From assembly GCA_946894095.1 (NCBI GenBank), contig OX335657.1, forward strand, positions 3,100,001 through 3,164,000: 64,000 nt of DNA. The letters are read 5' to 3'. This stretch comes from Incurvaria masculella. Its lineage: Eukaryota > Arthropoda > Insecta > Lepidoptera > Incurvariidae. The notes beneath the pieces are model-generated. The model made no database searches. It was not told the DNA's origin and saw nothing but the letters and a program-made list of their open reading frames with translations. This document shows, piece after piece, positions 9,275 to 17,042 of this stretch (position 1 is the first letter of the stretch; each line of letters begins with the position of its first letter). Made by a program: the position numbers and the translations under genes.

Positions 9275-9815
9275 CTAATGATCAATAAGAATCTGGTGTA
9301 AAGAGCCTTTGAATAATGCGTATTTGAAACATCGGTCAAAATTTATTGAAGCCAGAGCCATACATAGCAAGGAACCTTGTGGAACGCCTGATGGGATATT
9401 TACCCAGTTTGATCTAAAACCACTTGTGACCACAGCTTGAGAACGATTGCTTATGTAAGAAGGGAACCATCGCAAGAGGTCTCCGTGTATACCTGCGGCC
9501 TCTAGCTTGTACAGTCGAACAAAGAGTTTAGGATACACATCCGGTTAAATGAAAAGATGAACAGTCGAAATACTTTGACTTTTAGAAACAATTATATTGT
9601 TGAGTATTGATTCAAACATAGTTGAGGATGTCTACTAGCTACTGAGTAAATAAACACTAACAAAATTGAATCAGAGGTTGTATTTAAACACCATTAATTT
9701 TTACGTTTAACCGGAAGTGTATCCTTTAATCTTTGGTTGACTGTACATCAAAATTGGGTGGTCAATACCATCAAAGGCATTGCTATAATCGGTGTATTGT
9801 AGATTTAATGATATT
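9275..9815 (-). pseudogene. LINE reverse transcriptase fragment split by a MITE
   Basis: The minus strand encodes a piece of non-LTR RT: TDYSNAFDGIDHPIL (about 9766-9815, the FSKAFDxVDH-like motif with a catalytic Asp) and, beyond an insertion at 9531-9729, KLEAAGIHGDLLRWF and SGVPQGSLL. Skipping the inserted MITE restores the reading frame across the junction. The region after VPQGSLL is degenerate and the FADD box is absent. It lies just upstream, in the same orientation, of the LINE 3' end at 8661-9118 and may belong to the same decayed element. Confidence 0.8.
9531..9729. mobile_element. Small MITE inside a LINE fragment
   Basis: A 199-bp insertion with 19-bp inverted ends (GGATACACATCCGGTTAAA on the left, its complement with one mismatch on the right) and TTTA on both sides. 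It interrupts the RT fragment and its removal rejoins the RT frame. No coding capacity; superfamily undetermined. Confidence 0.8.
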
Positions 9816-9999
9816 CTAAGGATATCCGGTGATATTGTAGTTTTAATTGTGTATTGGTTTACCTGAAAATAAATATTATTATTAGTAATGGTTTCTCATA
9901 AAAAATATCAAATCCATATCCCATTACGGGCATATAAATACGAGTACATGTAATATCAGCCACGCAAAATGACTTACAATCTTACTTGCACAATCAAAC

Positions 10000-10085
10000 A
10001 ACTTCGTGTTGAAGTGAAGGGCCTGCCATGACATTTAGTTCCTACGGTAATTTCGGCTAATATCACGTAGGTGATACTGAAAATG
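10000..10085 (+). repeat. SINE 3' fragment, degraded
   Basis: GTGAAGGGCCTGCCATGACATTTAGTTCC and GGCTAATATCACGTAGG-like pieces match the last part of the main SINE body. Heavily mutated. Confidence 0.45.
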
Positions 10086-10879
10086 GATAACTAACCATAA
10101 CCTTAAATAACCATCCCTGTGAATAAATCTCTATCTCTATACTGCTCTACAGTGACTTTGTTCTTCCATTAACATTATTTACAGACTAAATATCACAAAA
10201 TAAAGTAAACATATTAAAAAAAACTCTGGTAATAATTGCCGCTCCATAAGTCACTAGTACGTAAGAAAGATAATAAAGAATATTTTTCTTCTTCGCCAGA
10301 CGTAATCGACCCGGCAGATAGAGAAAAAGAAAAAACAAAACGAATCCTAGTGTGTACATAAAAAAAAAATGTAAATAAGGAAACAGAAACTGAATGTTTA
10401 GGGCACTATGTTGGGCTTCCAACGCATAGCATATTTAAAATAAAATAACTAAGTTACTGACATGCCTTTCCAATATACTGTAAATATATTTCCGAATGTT
10501 TGAAGAGAATTATTTTATTTTGCGCCCATACAAGCTCATTAGAGAAATATTATATTAAAAATGCCATGAAATATAACTTATGGCTTCGACAGACTAAACA
10601 TTAATTTCTGAACTGTCCGGTGCGCTCTTAATTGTGAAGTTTGTAATGCCAACAAGTAGCACACGGCTTGTCCGGTTCATCTACAGTGTTGCCAGTGTGG
10701 TAGCGACACTATTATCTTATTATCCAGCTTGTTCTAGGAACCACTCGGCTGCTGCCAAGTCGCCGCCGGCGCTCACAATACTGGCAAACCAGGGAATAGA
10801 GAAACTCAGAAGTGGCTTTTTTGGTTGCTTGAACATGTAGAAGTTGAAGCATATGGTGAATGGTCCAGCTGTTAGTTTC
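10086..10879. other. Unassigned AT-rich stretch
   Basis: No supported gene. A hydrophobic 78-residue minus-strand frame (10186-10422) is low-complexity and has no recognisable domain. The 68-residue plus-strand frame at 10634-10840 is also unsupported. No repeat partner seen in the window. Confidence 0.4.
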
Positions 10880-11035
10880 ATTTCATTTAATTTATTTAAA
10901 CTTTTTGGTAGTCAAACTACACTAAGATTAAGACTAGATTCGCGGTCTCGATCACCCACATCAAAGAAGAACCCGCAAAGAAACTTCACGGGTTTACATA
11001 ACATATTTTTCCATCTACAATTATGAAATATACAC
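10880..11035 (-). repeat. Diverged LINE 3'-end relative
   Basis: AAGAAGAACCCGCAAAGAAAC resembles the GAAGAACTGGCAAGAAAC block of the LINE 3' end at 8661. The preceding CTTTTTGGTAGTCAAACTACAC also recurs near 27322 inside the Harbinger element. Classified by partial similarity only. Confidence 0.4.
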
Positions 11036-11283
11036 TTAGATCGAAATGCTACTGCCAAACAATTCCTTGGTAGGACAGATTAAGGCAAAGAACAAAGAAC
11101 AATAGGAACAGCAGCCCTCAGTGTCGTGACAAGGCGAACTCGCACTTCAGCCGCAGAAAAATCTGCTTATCCCAAACACACAAAACATTTTGGATTATTA
11201 AACATTAACAATGTTGTAGCATTCGCAGAGGAGACCATGGGGACGTGGTCCATGAAAGCAAACTGAATGAATTACTATAATAT

Positions 11284-11571
11284 TGCTACGAGCGCGCCAT
11301 CTGTTGGAGCTCGGCTGCAACGTCGATGCGTTTCGTCAACAGATGGCGCTGCTTACAACTTATATCGCGATAGGGATTCGGCAGTGCTGGTACAATATAA
11401 CAAAAATGTTTGGCGCATCTGGCTGAGAGCAATTTCTGGAACGGTCGGGCGATTCCCGATGGAGATTGTTCTCGGCTGGCTCGCCAGGTGGGGGGCGCCT
11501 AGAATTCTGTGGAGTTTTCTAGAAAGAAGCTCCACCGATATAAAAGGCGCCTCAGCCAGCACTGCCGCCAG
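11284..11571 (+). repeat. 5' LTR, first part (interrupted)
   Basis: Starts TGCTACGAGC and matches 20359-20646 base for base as far as I can read. It has a 13-bp perfect inverted repeat, GCGCCATCTGTTG (11294-11306) and CAACAGATGGCGC (11337-11349), and a TATA box at 11539. The second part resumes at 15690; 288 + 211 bases equals the 499 of the 3' LTR. Confidence 0.93.
11539..11546 (+). promoter_or_regulatory. TATA box of the 5' LTR
   Basis: TATAAAAG, repeated at 20614-20621 in the 3' LTR. Transcription would start about 30 bp downstream, near 11568-11571, which is where the LINE inserted. Confidence 0.75.
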
Positions 11572-12459
11572 ATCAGAGGGATACCAAAAGAGATCCGAAA
11601 GGAAGAGATCCGGGAGGATCTCGTCAGCCAGGGTCTACCCGTGCAAGAAGTGCACAGGCTCACTAGCCGCAAGGACAAGAGCCCTCTGGACCTTGTCCTT
11701 GTGGTCCTAGACCACAGCGAAGAAGGCAAGCGCATCTTCGCCGTCAGGACCGTGTGCCACATGGGTGGACTCCGATTTGAGAAGCCCTACAAAACGGGAC
11801 TTGTTGGTCAGTGCCACAAGTGCCAAAAGTACGGGCATACCTCCCGGAACTGCTTCGCCCGACCCAGGTGCGTGAAATGCCTAGGTGATCATGGCACCCA
11901 GGACTGTTCCCGCACCAGGGAATCGGTCGAACCCCCGGCGTGCGTCCTCTGCGGGCAAGCTGGGCACCCGGCCAACTACCGCGGATGCAAAAGAGCTCCG
12001 CAGAGGACCAAGAAAGGATCTCAGACCTCCCGCCCTGCTGGGCGGAGGGCACCCCCCGCGCCCTCAGCGCAGCCCGCGCCCGCCACTACATATGTACCGG
12101 CACCCCTCCCCCTCTCCAACCCGTGGAAGGAGCGTGCTCCGAAGGTAGCGAGCCCGCCCCCCACCACGTCGGCGGCGCCGGCTATAGGCACCTCGCCACC
12201 AGCTCTACCACGGGCCTCTGAACCTGCCCCGAAGAGACCGACTTTGGTTCCGGGTGCCGCAACAGGCGGCGCCCGGAATCCTCTCGGGGCCGGGTCGAGA
12301 CTCGCGTATGTGGCATCCCTCCTCAAGGGTGGTATCCTCGACCAGATCGAGGCCGAACTCGAGAAGGAGACTGGCGACGGCATGGCCACGATCAATGTGT
12401 GCTTGAAATACAAGCACATAATCGACGCCCTCGGCGGCAGACCGACTTCACACAACTGA
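11572..12459 (+). pseudogene. LINE ORF1 protein, N-terminally truncated
   Basis: ORF1 proteins bind the element RNA. The retained part opens IRGIPKEIRKEEIREDL, followed by GLPVQEVHRLTSR and DLVLVVLDHSEEGKRIF, the arrangement of the PRE_C2HC domain that precedes zinc knuckles in Jockey/X-element proteins. Three knuckles follow: CHKCQKYGHTSRNC, CVKCLGDHGTQDC and CVLCGQAGHPANYRGC. The rest is a Pro/Ala-rich low-complexity tail. The frame continues upstream into LTR sequence with only a GTG at 11509, so no genuine start remains. The stop at 12457-12459 lies 10 nt before the ORF2 ATG. Confidence 0.9.
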
Positions 12460-12469
12460 CGGACTTCCA

Positions 12470-15403
12470 ATGGATGTACAACCCACATCCTCTCCCTCCC
12501 AAAGGATAAAGCCAAGAGCCTTATCCATTGTGTACTTCAACGCGAATGGACTCAAAACCCAGCGCGATGAAGTACACGATCTCCTGTCCAAATATCAAGT
12601 CGATGTGATGCTAGTGCAAGAGACCTTCTTGAAACCTAGCATACGCGACCCAAAAATAGCAGGATACGCTATCGTCCGAAACGACCGGTTGAACGGCCGC
12701 CTCGGCGGTACGCTCATCTACTACAGAAGGTCTCTGCACTGCGTTCCCATCGACCCTCCTGCCCTGACGAACATAGAAGCATCAGTCTGCCAAATAGCAA
12801 TGACCGGCCATCAGCCGATAACCCTAGCCTCAGTCTATCTCAGCGGTGGCAAAGAGGTACTCGAGAGTGACATCGAGGCACTCCTTAACCTAGGTGACTC
12901 TGTCCTTCTGGCAGGGGACCTAAATGCCAAGCACGCACGTTGGACATCCAACTACACCAACCCGAACGGGAGCCGCCTCGATGCACTGGTCGACAAGTGC
13001 CACTTTGACATCATAGCTCCTATGACGCCCACTCACTATCCCTGGAATCCTGATCACAGACCTGACGTCCTCGACATAGCCCTCCTGAAAAACGTAGCAC
13101 TCAGGCTGGGACTCCTAACGACGCTACACGAACTAGACTCGGACCACAGACCTGTACACCTCAAGCTAGGAGCGCAGACTGATGCCCTCCCTCCGACCAA
13201 GACAATAACTGACTGGCGCAAGCTCACCACGATCCTCCAGACCATGTCGTCGCCCCACCTGGATAGGATCCCCAACGTGTTGACTTCGGGCGAAGAGGCA
13301 ACGCTGGCGGTCGAGGCCCTAACAGAACACCTTCAAACCTCCATCAAGGAGTGCTCCAGACAGATACCAGCGGCAAATGATCGCCGCTGGGAACTGCCTG
13401 ACGATATAAGGAACCTGCTTAGGGCCAAGAACAGAGCCATGCGTGACTATAGTTTCTTCCCCTCAGACGAAAACCGTATACAGATGCGTGCCCTGCAGAG
13501 AGAGGTCAGGCACTGCATGTCTGAGCTCAGAAACAATAGTTGGGAAAACCTATTGGGGGAGATACGTCCCTCCCACCAAGCATACTGGGGGTTGGCGAGG
13601 GCCCTCAAGTCAGACACTGTCTCAACCATGCCGCCCCTGGCAAGGGCGGATGGGACAGTCGCCTTCCTCGATGAGGAGAAGGCAGAGCTACTCGCCGACT
13701 CCCTCGAAGCCCAATGCTCTCCTAGCCTCCAGCCAGTGGATGCACGGCACGTTGACCAGGTCAACGAGGAGGTAGAGCGGAGGACTTCACTCCCTCCCAC
13801 AGCCCTTCTACCCGAAGTCACTACTGATGAGGTTCAAACCCTCATCAAGAACCTCCGACCCCGAAAAGCCCCGGGTGCTGACGGCATCTCAAACAAGGTT
13901 CTCAAGAACCTTCCAGTCAACCTTATTGTCCTCTTAGTCCACATTTTCAATGCAGCCCTGCAAAGCTGCACGTTCCCAGCGGCTTGGAAGGTGGCTACCG
14001 TAATAGGTATCCACAAACCTAACAAGCACCGCTCGGAACCTTCCAGTTACCGCCCCATCAGCCTCCTATCCTCTCTGGGGAAGATCTATGAGCGAGTGAT
14101 CCTAGCCCGACTGAAGGATTACATCGACTCATCGAACCTCCTCATCAACGAGCAGTTTGGCTTTCGCGCCAAACACTCTTGCATCCAACAAGTACACCGC
14201 ATCACGGAGTACAACCTCAAGGGCCTCACCCAACGCCGTCACCCCAAAAGCACGGGAGCACTCTTCTTCGACGTAGCGAAGGCATTCGACAAAGTCTGGC
14301 ATAGCGGCTTGTTATACAAGCTGTACAGTCTACGGGTGCCAGACAGACTGGTTCTCATCCTCCGGGACTATCTCAGAGAACGAAGCTTTCGTTACAGAGT
14401 CGAAGGGGCGCTCTCGTCGCCTCATCCCATTCGAGCCGGAGTTCCGCAAGGCTCCGTGCTATCCCCCACGCTCTATTCTCTCTATACCAACGACATTCCG
14501 CGTGTGCGGGATGTCGAGCTGGCTCTATTCGCAGATGACACTGCCCTCTACCGGACAGGTCCATCTGCGGCCACGATCTGCAGACACCTCCAGAGAGGAG
14601 CCAACGCCCTGGGCGATTGGTTCCTCAGATGGAGGATCGAAGTGAACCCCGAAAAAAGTGCAGCAATGTACTTCAGCCGGGGCTCCTCACGTCCAGATCG
14701 CACCCTCCCTCCCATCACCCTTCTTGGTCGGCCCATCCCATGGGTGGAGCAGACCAAGTACCTGGGCGTCACCCTCGACCGTGGGATGACGTTCAAACCC
14801 CATATCAAGCGCGTGCGTGACCACGCCGCGTTTGTCCTAGGCCGTCTCTATCCTATGCTAGGCAGGAAGAGTAAAATGTCCCTTAGAAATAAGGTGACAA
14901 TTTACAAAACCTGCATCCGTCCCATCTTCTCCTACGCCAGTGTGGTCTTTGCGCATGTAGCAAAGACCAACCTGAAGCCCCTCCAGACCCTCCAGAACCG
15001 CTTCATGCGACAGGCGACTGGTGCCCCCCTCTACGTGCGGAACGTCAATCTCCATCGGGACCTTGGCCTTCCAACCGTAGCCCAACACTTCAAAGAAGCC
15101 TCTACCCGCTACTTTGAAGGGATCCCTTCCCACCCGAATCCGCTGCTCGTGAAGGCGGCAACGTACGCCACCTTCCCGAGCATCCGACCCATCCCACCGC
15201 ACAGACGTCGCCCTCGTCACGTCCTGGTCGACCCAGACGACGAGACGACCGTCCTCAACGCGGCCCTAGCACCGCCACCATGTCCTTCCCGCTCCCGTCC
15301 CCGACTCAGGACGAGCAGGCCCCGCTGTACTTTCAGCAGGTTCCGGCACGTCCCAGGTCGCTTCTCCCCGACACGCCCCAGCGCTCCACGCAACGTCCCT
15401 TAG
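12470..15403 (+). CDS. LINE ORF2: endonuclease-reverse transcriptase
   Basis: A complete 977-residue frame for target-primed reverse transcription. The N-terminal APE-like endonuclease shows FNANGLKTQRDEV (about residue 24), VQETFLKP, GDLNAKHARW (about 149) and SDHRPVHLKL (about 223). The RT follows with RKAPGADGISNKVLK, SYRPISLLSSLGKIYERV, NEQFGFRAKHS, FFDVAKAFDKVWH, AGVPQGSVLSPTLY and the catalytic ALFADDTALY (about 688), then YLGVTLDRGMTFKPHI. No internal stop or frame break is seen. ATG 12470 is the first start after ORF1 closes. Size fits Jockey-type ORF2. Expression would probably need an outside promoter because the 5' end is lost. Confidence 0.95.
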   Translation: MDVQPTSSPSQRIKPRALSIVYFNANGLKTQRDEVHDLLSKYQVDVMLVQETFLKPSIRDPKIAGYAIVRNDRLNGRLGGTLIYYRRSLHCVPIDPPALTNIEASVCQIAMTGHQPITLASVYLSGGKEVLESDIEALLNLGDSVLLAGDLNAKHARWTSNYTNPNGSRLDALVDKCHFDIIAPMTPTHYPWNPDHRPDVLDIALLKNVALRLGLLTTLHELDSDHRPVHLKLGAQTDALPPTKTITDWRKLTTILQTMSSPHLDRIPNVLTSGEEATLAVEALTEHLQTSIKECSRQIPAANDRRWELPDDIRNLLRAKNRAMRDYSFFPSDENRIQMRALQREVRHCMSELRNNSWENLLGEIRPSHQAYWGLARALKSDTVSTMPPLARADGTVAFLDEEKAELLADSLEAQCSPSLQPVDARHVDQVNEEVERRTSLPPTALLPEVTTDEVQTLIKNLRPRKAPGADGISNKVLKNLPVNLIVLLVHIFNAALQSCTFPAAWKVATVIGIHKPNKHRSEPSSYRPISLLSSLGKIYERVILARLKDYIDSSNLLINEQFGFRAKHSCIQQVHRITEYNLKGLTQRRHPKSTGALFFDVAKAFDKVWHSGLLYKLYSLRVPDRLVLILRDYLRERSFRYRVEGALSSPHPIRAGVPQGSVLSPTLYSLYTNDIPRVRDVELALFADDTALYRTGPSAATICRHLQRGANALGDWFLRWRIEVNPEKSAAMYFSRGSSRPDRTLPPITLLGRPIPWVEQTKYLGVTLDRGMTFKPHIKRVRDHAAFVLGRLYPMLGRKSKMSLRNKVTIYKTCIRPIFSYASVVFAHVAKTNLKPLQTLQNRFMRQATGAPLYVRNVNLHRDLGLPTVAQHFKEASTRYFEGIPSHPNPLLVKAATYATFPSIRPIPPHRRRPRHVLVDPDDETTVLNAALAPPPCPSRSRPRLRTSRPRCTFSRFRHVPGRFSPTRPSAPRNVP

Positions 15404-15568
15404 TTGCACAATACACCACACACACTTTTCAGGCTCGTGCGCCTTCTGCGCCCGCCAAACGACCGGCTATCCTTTTTAACGCCGACAGGCCAAAGGACAT
15501 TAGGGGGGTGTTTTAGTGGGTAGGTCTGGCCTAGGGTTAGGTTAGACTCGCCAACCAGTCCCACATAA

Positions 15569-15586
15569 CCTGATTCCGGAATCAGG
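15569..15586 (+). other. Perfect 18-bp palindrome in the LINE 3' UTR
   Basis: CCTGATTCCGGAATCAGG is a perfect 9+9 palindrome about 65 nt before the poly(A) run. A 3' UTR hairpin could act in recognition by the element's own RT, which is an inference. Confidence 0.6.
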
Positions 15587-15689
15587 TATGCGTAAAGCAT
15601 TTCACCTCCCCAGCCTCTTGCAGCCTCCGCTGGGCTACAAGAAGGTTCGAAAAAAAAAAAAAAAAAAAAAAAATAAACACTGCCGCCAG

Positions 15690-15900
15690 TCTATTTTGAA
15701 TAGTGAAACGAGCGACAACAAGCGATAGTGCAGTGAGTGAACTAGCTCTCAGTGATACAGTTCAGCGATAATTAGAATTTGGTGATCGAAGTGACACAAA
15801 ATTGTCGTTGTTTGTGTTTCATTTGTGAATTGTTTTCAATAAAGGAACATTTGTTAACTTTTGGTGTTTCTACTCTAATCCGCACCCTACCCGCGTAACA
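15690..15900 (+). repeat. 5' LTR, second part
   Basis: Resumes TCTATTTTGAATAGTG after the LINE's 3' target duplication and ends CCCGCGTAACA. Matches 20647-20857 with no difference seen. It contains AATAAA at 15838-15843. Confidence 0.92.
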
Positions 15901-15902
15901 AT

Positions 15903-15919
15903 TGGTGTCAGAAGCGGGG
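15903..15919 (+). promoter_or_regulatory. Primer binding site of the intact element
   Basis: TGGTGTCAGAAGCGGGG starts two bases after the 5' LTR. TGGTGTCAG fits the 3' end of a tRNA-Leu-like primer, but I have not confirmed the tRNA. Confidence 0.7.
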
Positions 15920-15926
15920 ATTAGAG

Positions 15927-17042
15927 ATGCCGATCACACCAAGGGAAGACAAGGAACGTATGAGGACCAGGAGCCAAACAGCAGTCGATCCAACACCGGC
16001 TGAGGATGGGGCTGATTCAGGGACTCTAGAATGCGAGAGCCATCAATCAACGACGAGAACTCCTGCATTGGACTTGGGCGCATTAATGAACTTCATGCAA
16101 GAGCAGGCCCGCCGTCAAGAGGAGCAGGCCCGCCGTCAAGAGGAGCAGGCCCGACGTCAGGAAGAACAGCAACAGGAGTTAATTCTGGCTGTTAAGGAAT
16201 CCAACGCTAAAATAAAGGAGCAGTTGGATGAGTTCAGCTCAAGGATCGAGGAGCAAGATCAAACCCTTGAGCGTCATGAAAAGCGACTTAACGGGCTTGA
16301 AACCAAAATAACCGAAGAAGTGCAAAAGATCAAGACTTGTGGAGTCACTGTGGCTTCGTCGGCGACAGGGGGAACGAGATTTAAGGTTCCTCCTTTCGAT
16401 GGGACGACGTCTTGGGCGGCGTACAAACGCCAGTTCGAGTCAGTCATCAAAGCGAATGGATGGAGTCAAGACCAAGCCAAGACTGCTCTGACCTTGGGAT
16501 TACGAGACAAGGCGCTCCATGTACTTGAAGCTCTTGGCGACGAGGTCACCTATGATGAGCTTCTTGAAGCACTTGAGTCAAGATTTGGTGACAAGCACTT
16601 GGAACACGTTTATCGCGCTCAACTACGTGACCGAGTGCAGCGATCCAGTGAAGGACTTCAACAGTGGGCCTTGGAAATAGAAAAACTCGTTCGAAAGGCC
16701 CATCAATCATCACCAAAGGCTTCATTAGACGACTACTTGGTGCAGGCTTTTGTGGATGGCATCAAGGACATTGAAGTGCGAGCGGCTGTACGACTAGGCC
16801 ACCACACAACGGTGAAGGACGCTCTTGCCCACGCATTGGAGGTTGAAGCAGTCCGATCAGATCCTCGAGCGCATCGGGTAAGAGAAGTGGTAACTTCGGA
16901 AACCAGAACACCTGGTAGACGTAAATTTACTCCACGCTGCTACGGATGCAATGAGCTGGGGCACCTTCGAACCACCTGCCCCAAGACCCAAAAAATAATC
17001 TCCGATGCTGCGGTCGAGGATGCGCAGCAGGGAAACGAGTGA
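15927..17042 (+). CDS. gag: Gag polyprotein of the intact Ty3/gypsy element
   Basis: A 371-residue structural protein that forms the particle shell and binds RNA. Residues 1-50 are polar. Residues about 52-125 form a long coiled coil starting with a heptad EQARRQE repeated three times, encoded by three 21-bp tandem units (16101-16163). The capsid-like retrotransposon gag domain follows ([19 protein letters not shown] to about residue 310). One CCHC knuckle, [14 protein letters not shown], lies near residue 338. ATG 15927 is the first start after the primer binding site. The stop at 17040-17042 overlaps the pol frame. Confidence 0.93.
   Translation: MPITPREDKERMRTRSQTAVDPTPAEDGADSGTLECESHQSTTRTPALDLGALMNFMQEQARRQEEQARRQEEQARRQEEQQQELILAVKESNAKIKEQLDEFSSRIEEQDQTLERHEKRLNGLETKITEEVQKIKTCGVTVASSATGGTRFKVPPFDGTTSWAAYKRQFESVIKANGWSQDQAKTALTLGLRDKALHVLEALGDEVTYDELLEALESRFGDKHLEHVYRAQLRDRVQRSSEGLQQWALEIEKLVRKAHQSSPKASLDDYLVQAFVDGIKDIEVRAAVRLGHHTTVKDALAHALEVEAVRSDPRAHRVREVVTSETRTPGRRKFTPRCYGCNELGHLRTTCPKTQKIISDAAVEDAQQGNE
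16955..17042 (+). promoter_or_regulatory. gag-pol overlap, candidate -1 frameshift region
   Basis: The pol frame is open from 16955, after a stop at 16952-16954, so ribosomes must move -1 within these 88 bases. A run of six A (16990-16995, in CCCAAAAAATAA) is the most slippery-looking stretch but is not in register as a canonical X-XXY-YYZ heptamer. The exact site is unresolved. Confidence 0.55.

Larger units (their letters stand above)
11572..15677 (+). mobile_element. 5'-truncated Jockey-like LINE
   Basis: About 4.1 kb, inserted in the same orientation as the host LTR element. A 12-bp target duplication CACTGCCGCCAG flanks it (11560-11571 and 15678-15689). It contains the C-terminal part of ORF1 with three zinc knuckles, a complete ORF2 with endonuclease and reverse transcriptase, a 3' UTR and a poly(A) run at about 15650-15673. 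Jockey-clade placement rests on the ORF1 pre-knuckle domain, APE-type endonuclease and poly(A) tail. The 5' end is missing. Confidence 0.93.

Noticed and set aside
10186..10422. 78-residue hydrophobic minus-strand frame resembling a membrane protein
   Set aside because: Low-complexity T/A-rich DNA gives Phe/Leu-rich translations; no promoter, domain or relative seen.
11509..11571. N-terminal extension of LINE ORF1 into the LTR from a GTG
   Set aside because: The extension is LTR sequence that happens to be open; the LINE is 5' truncated at 11572.
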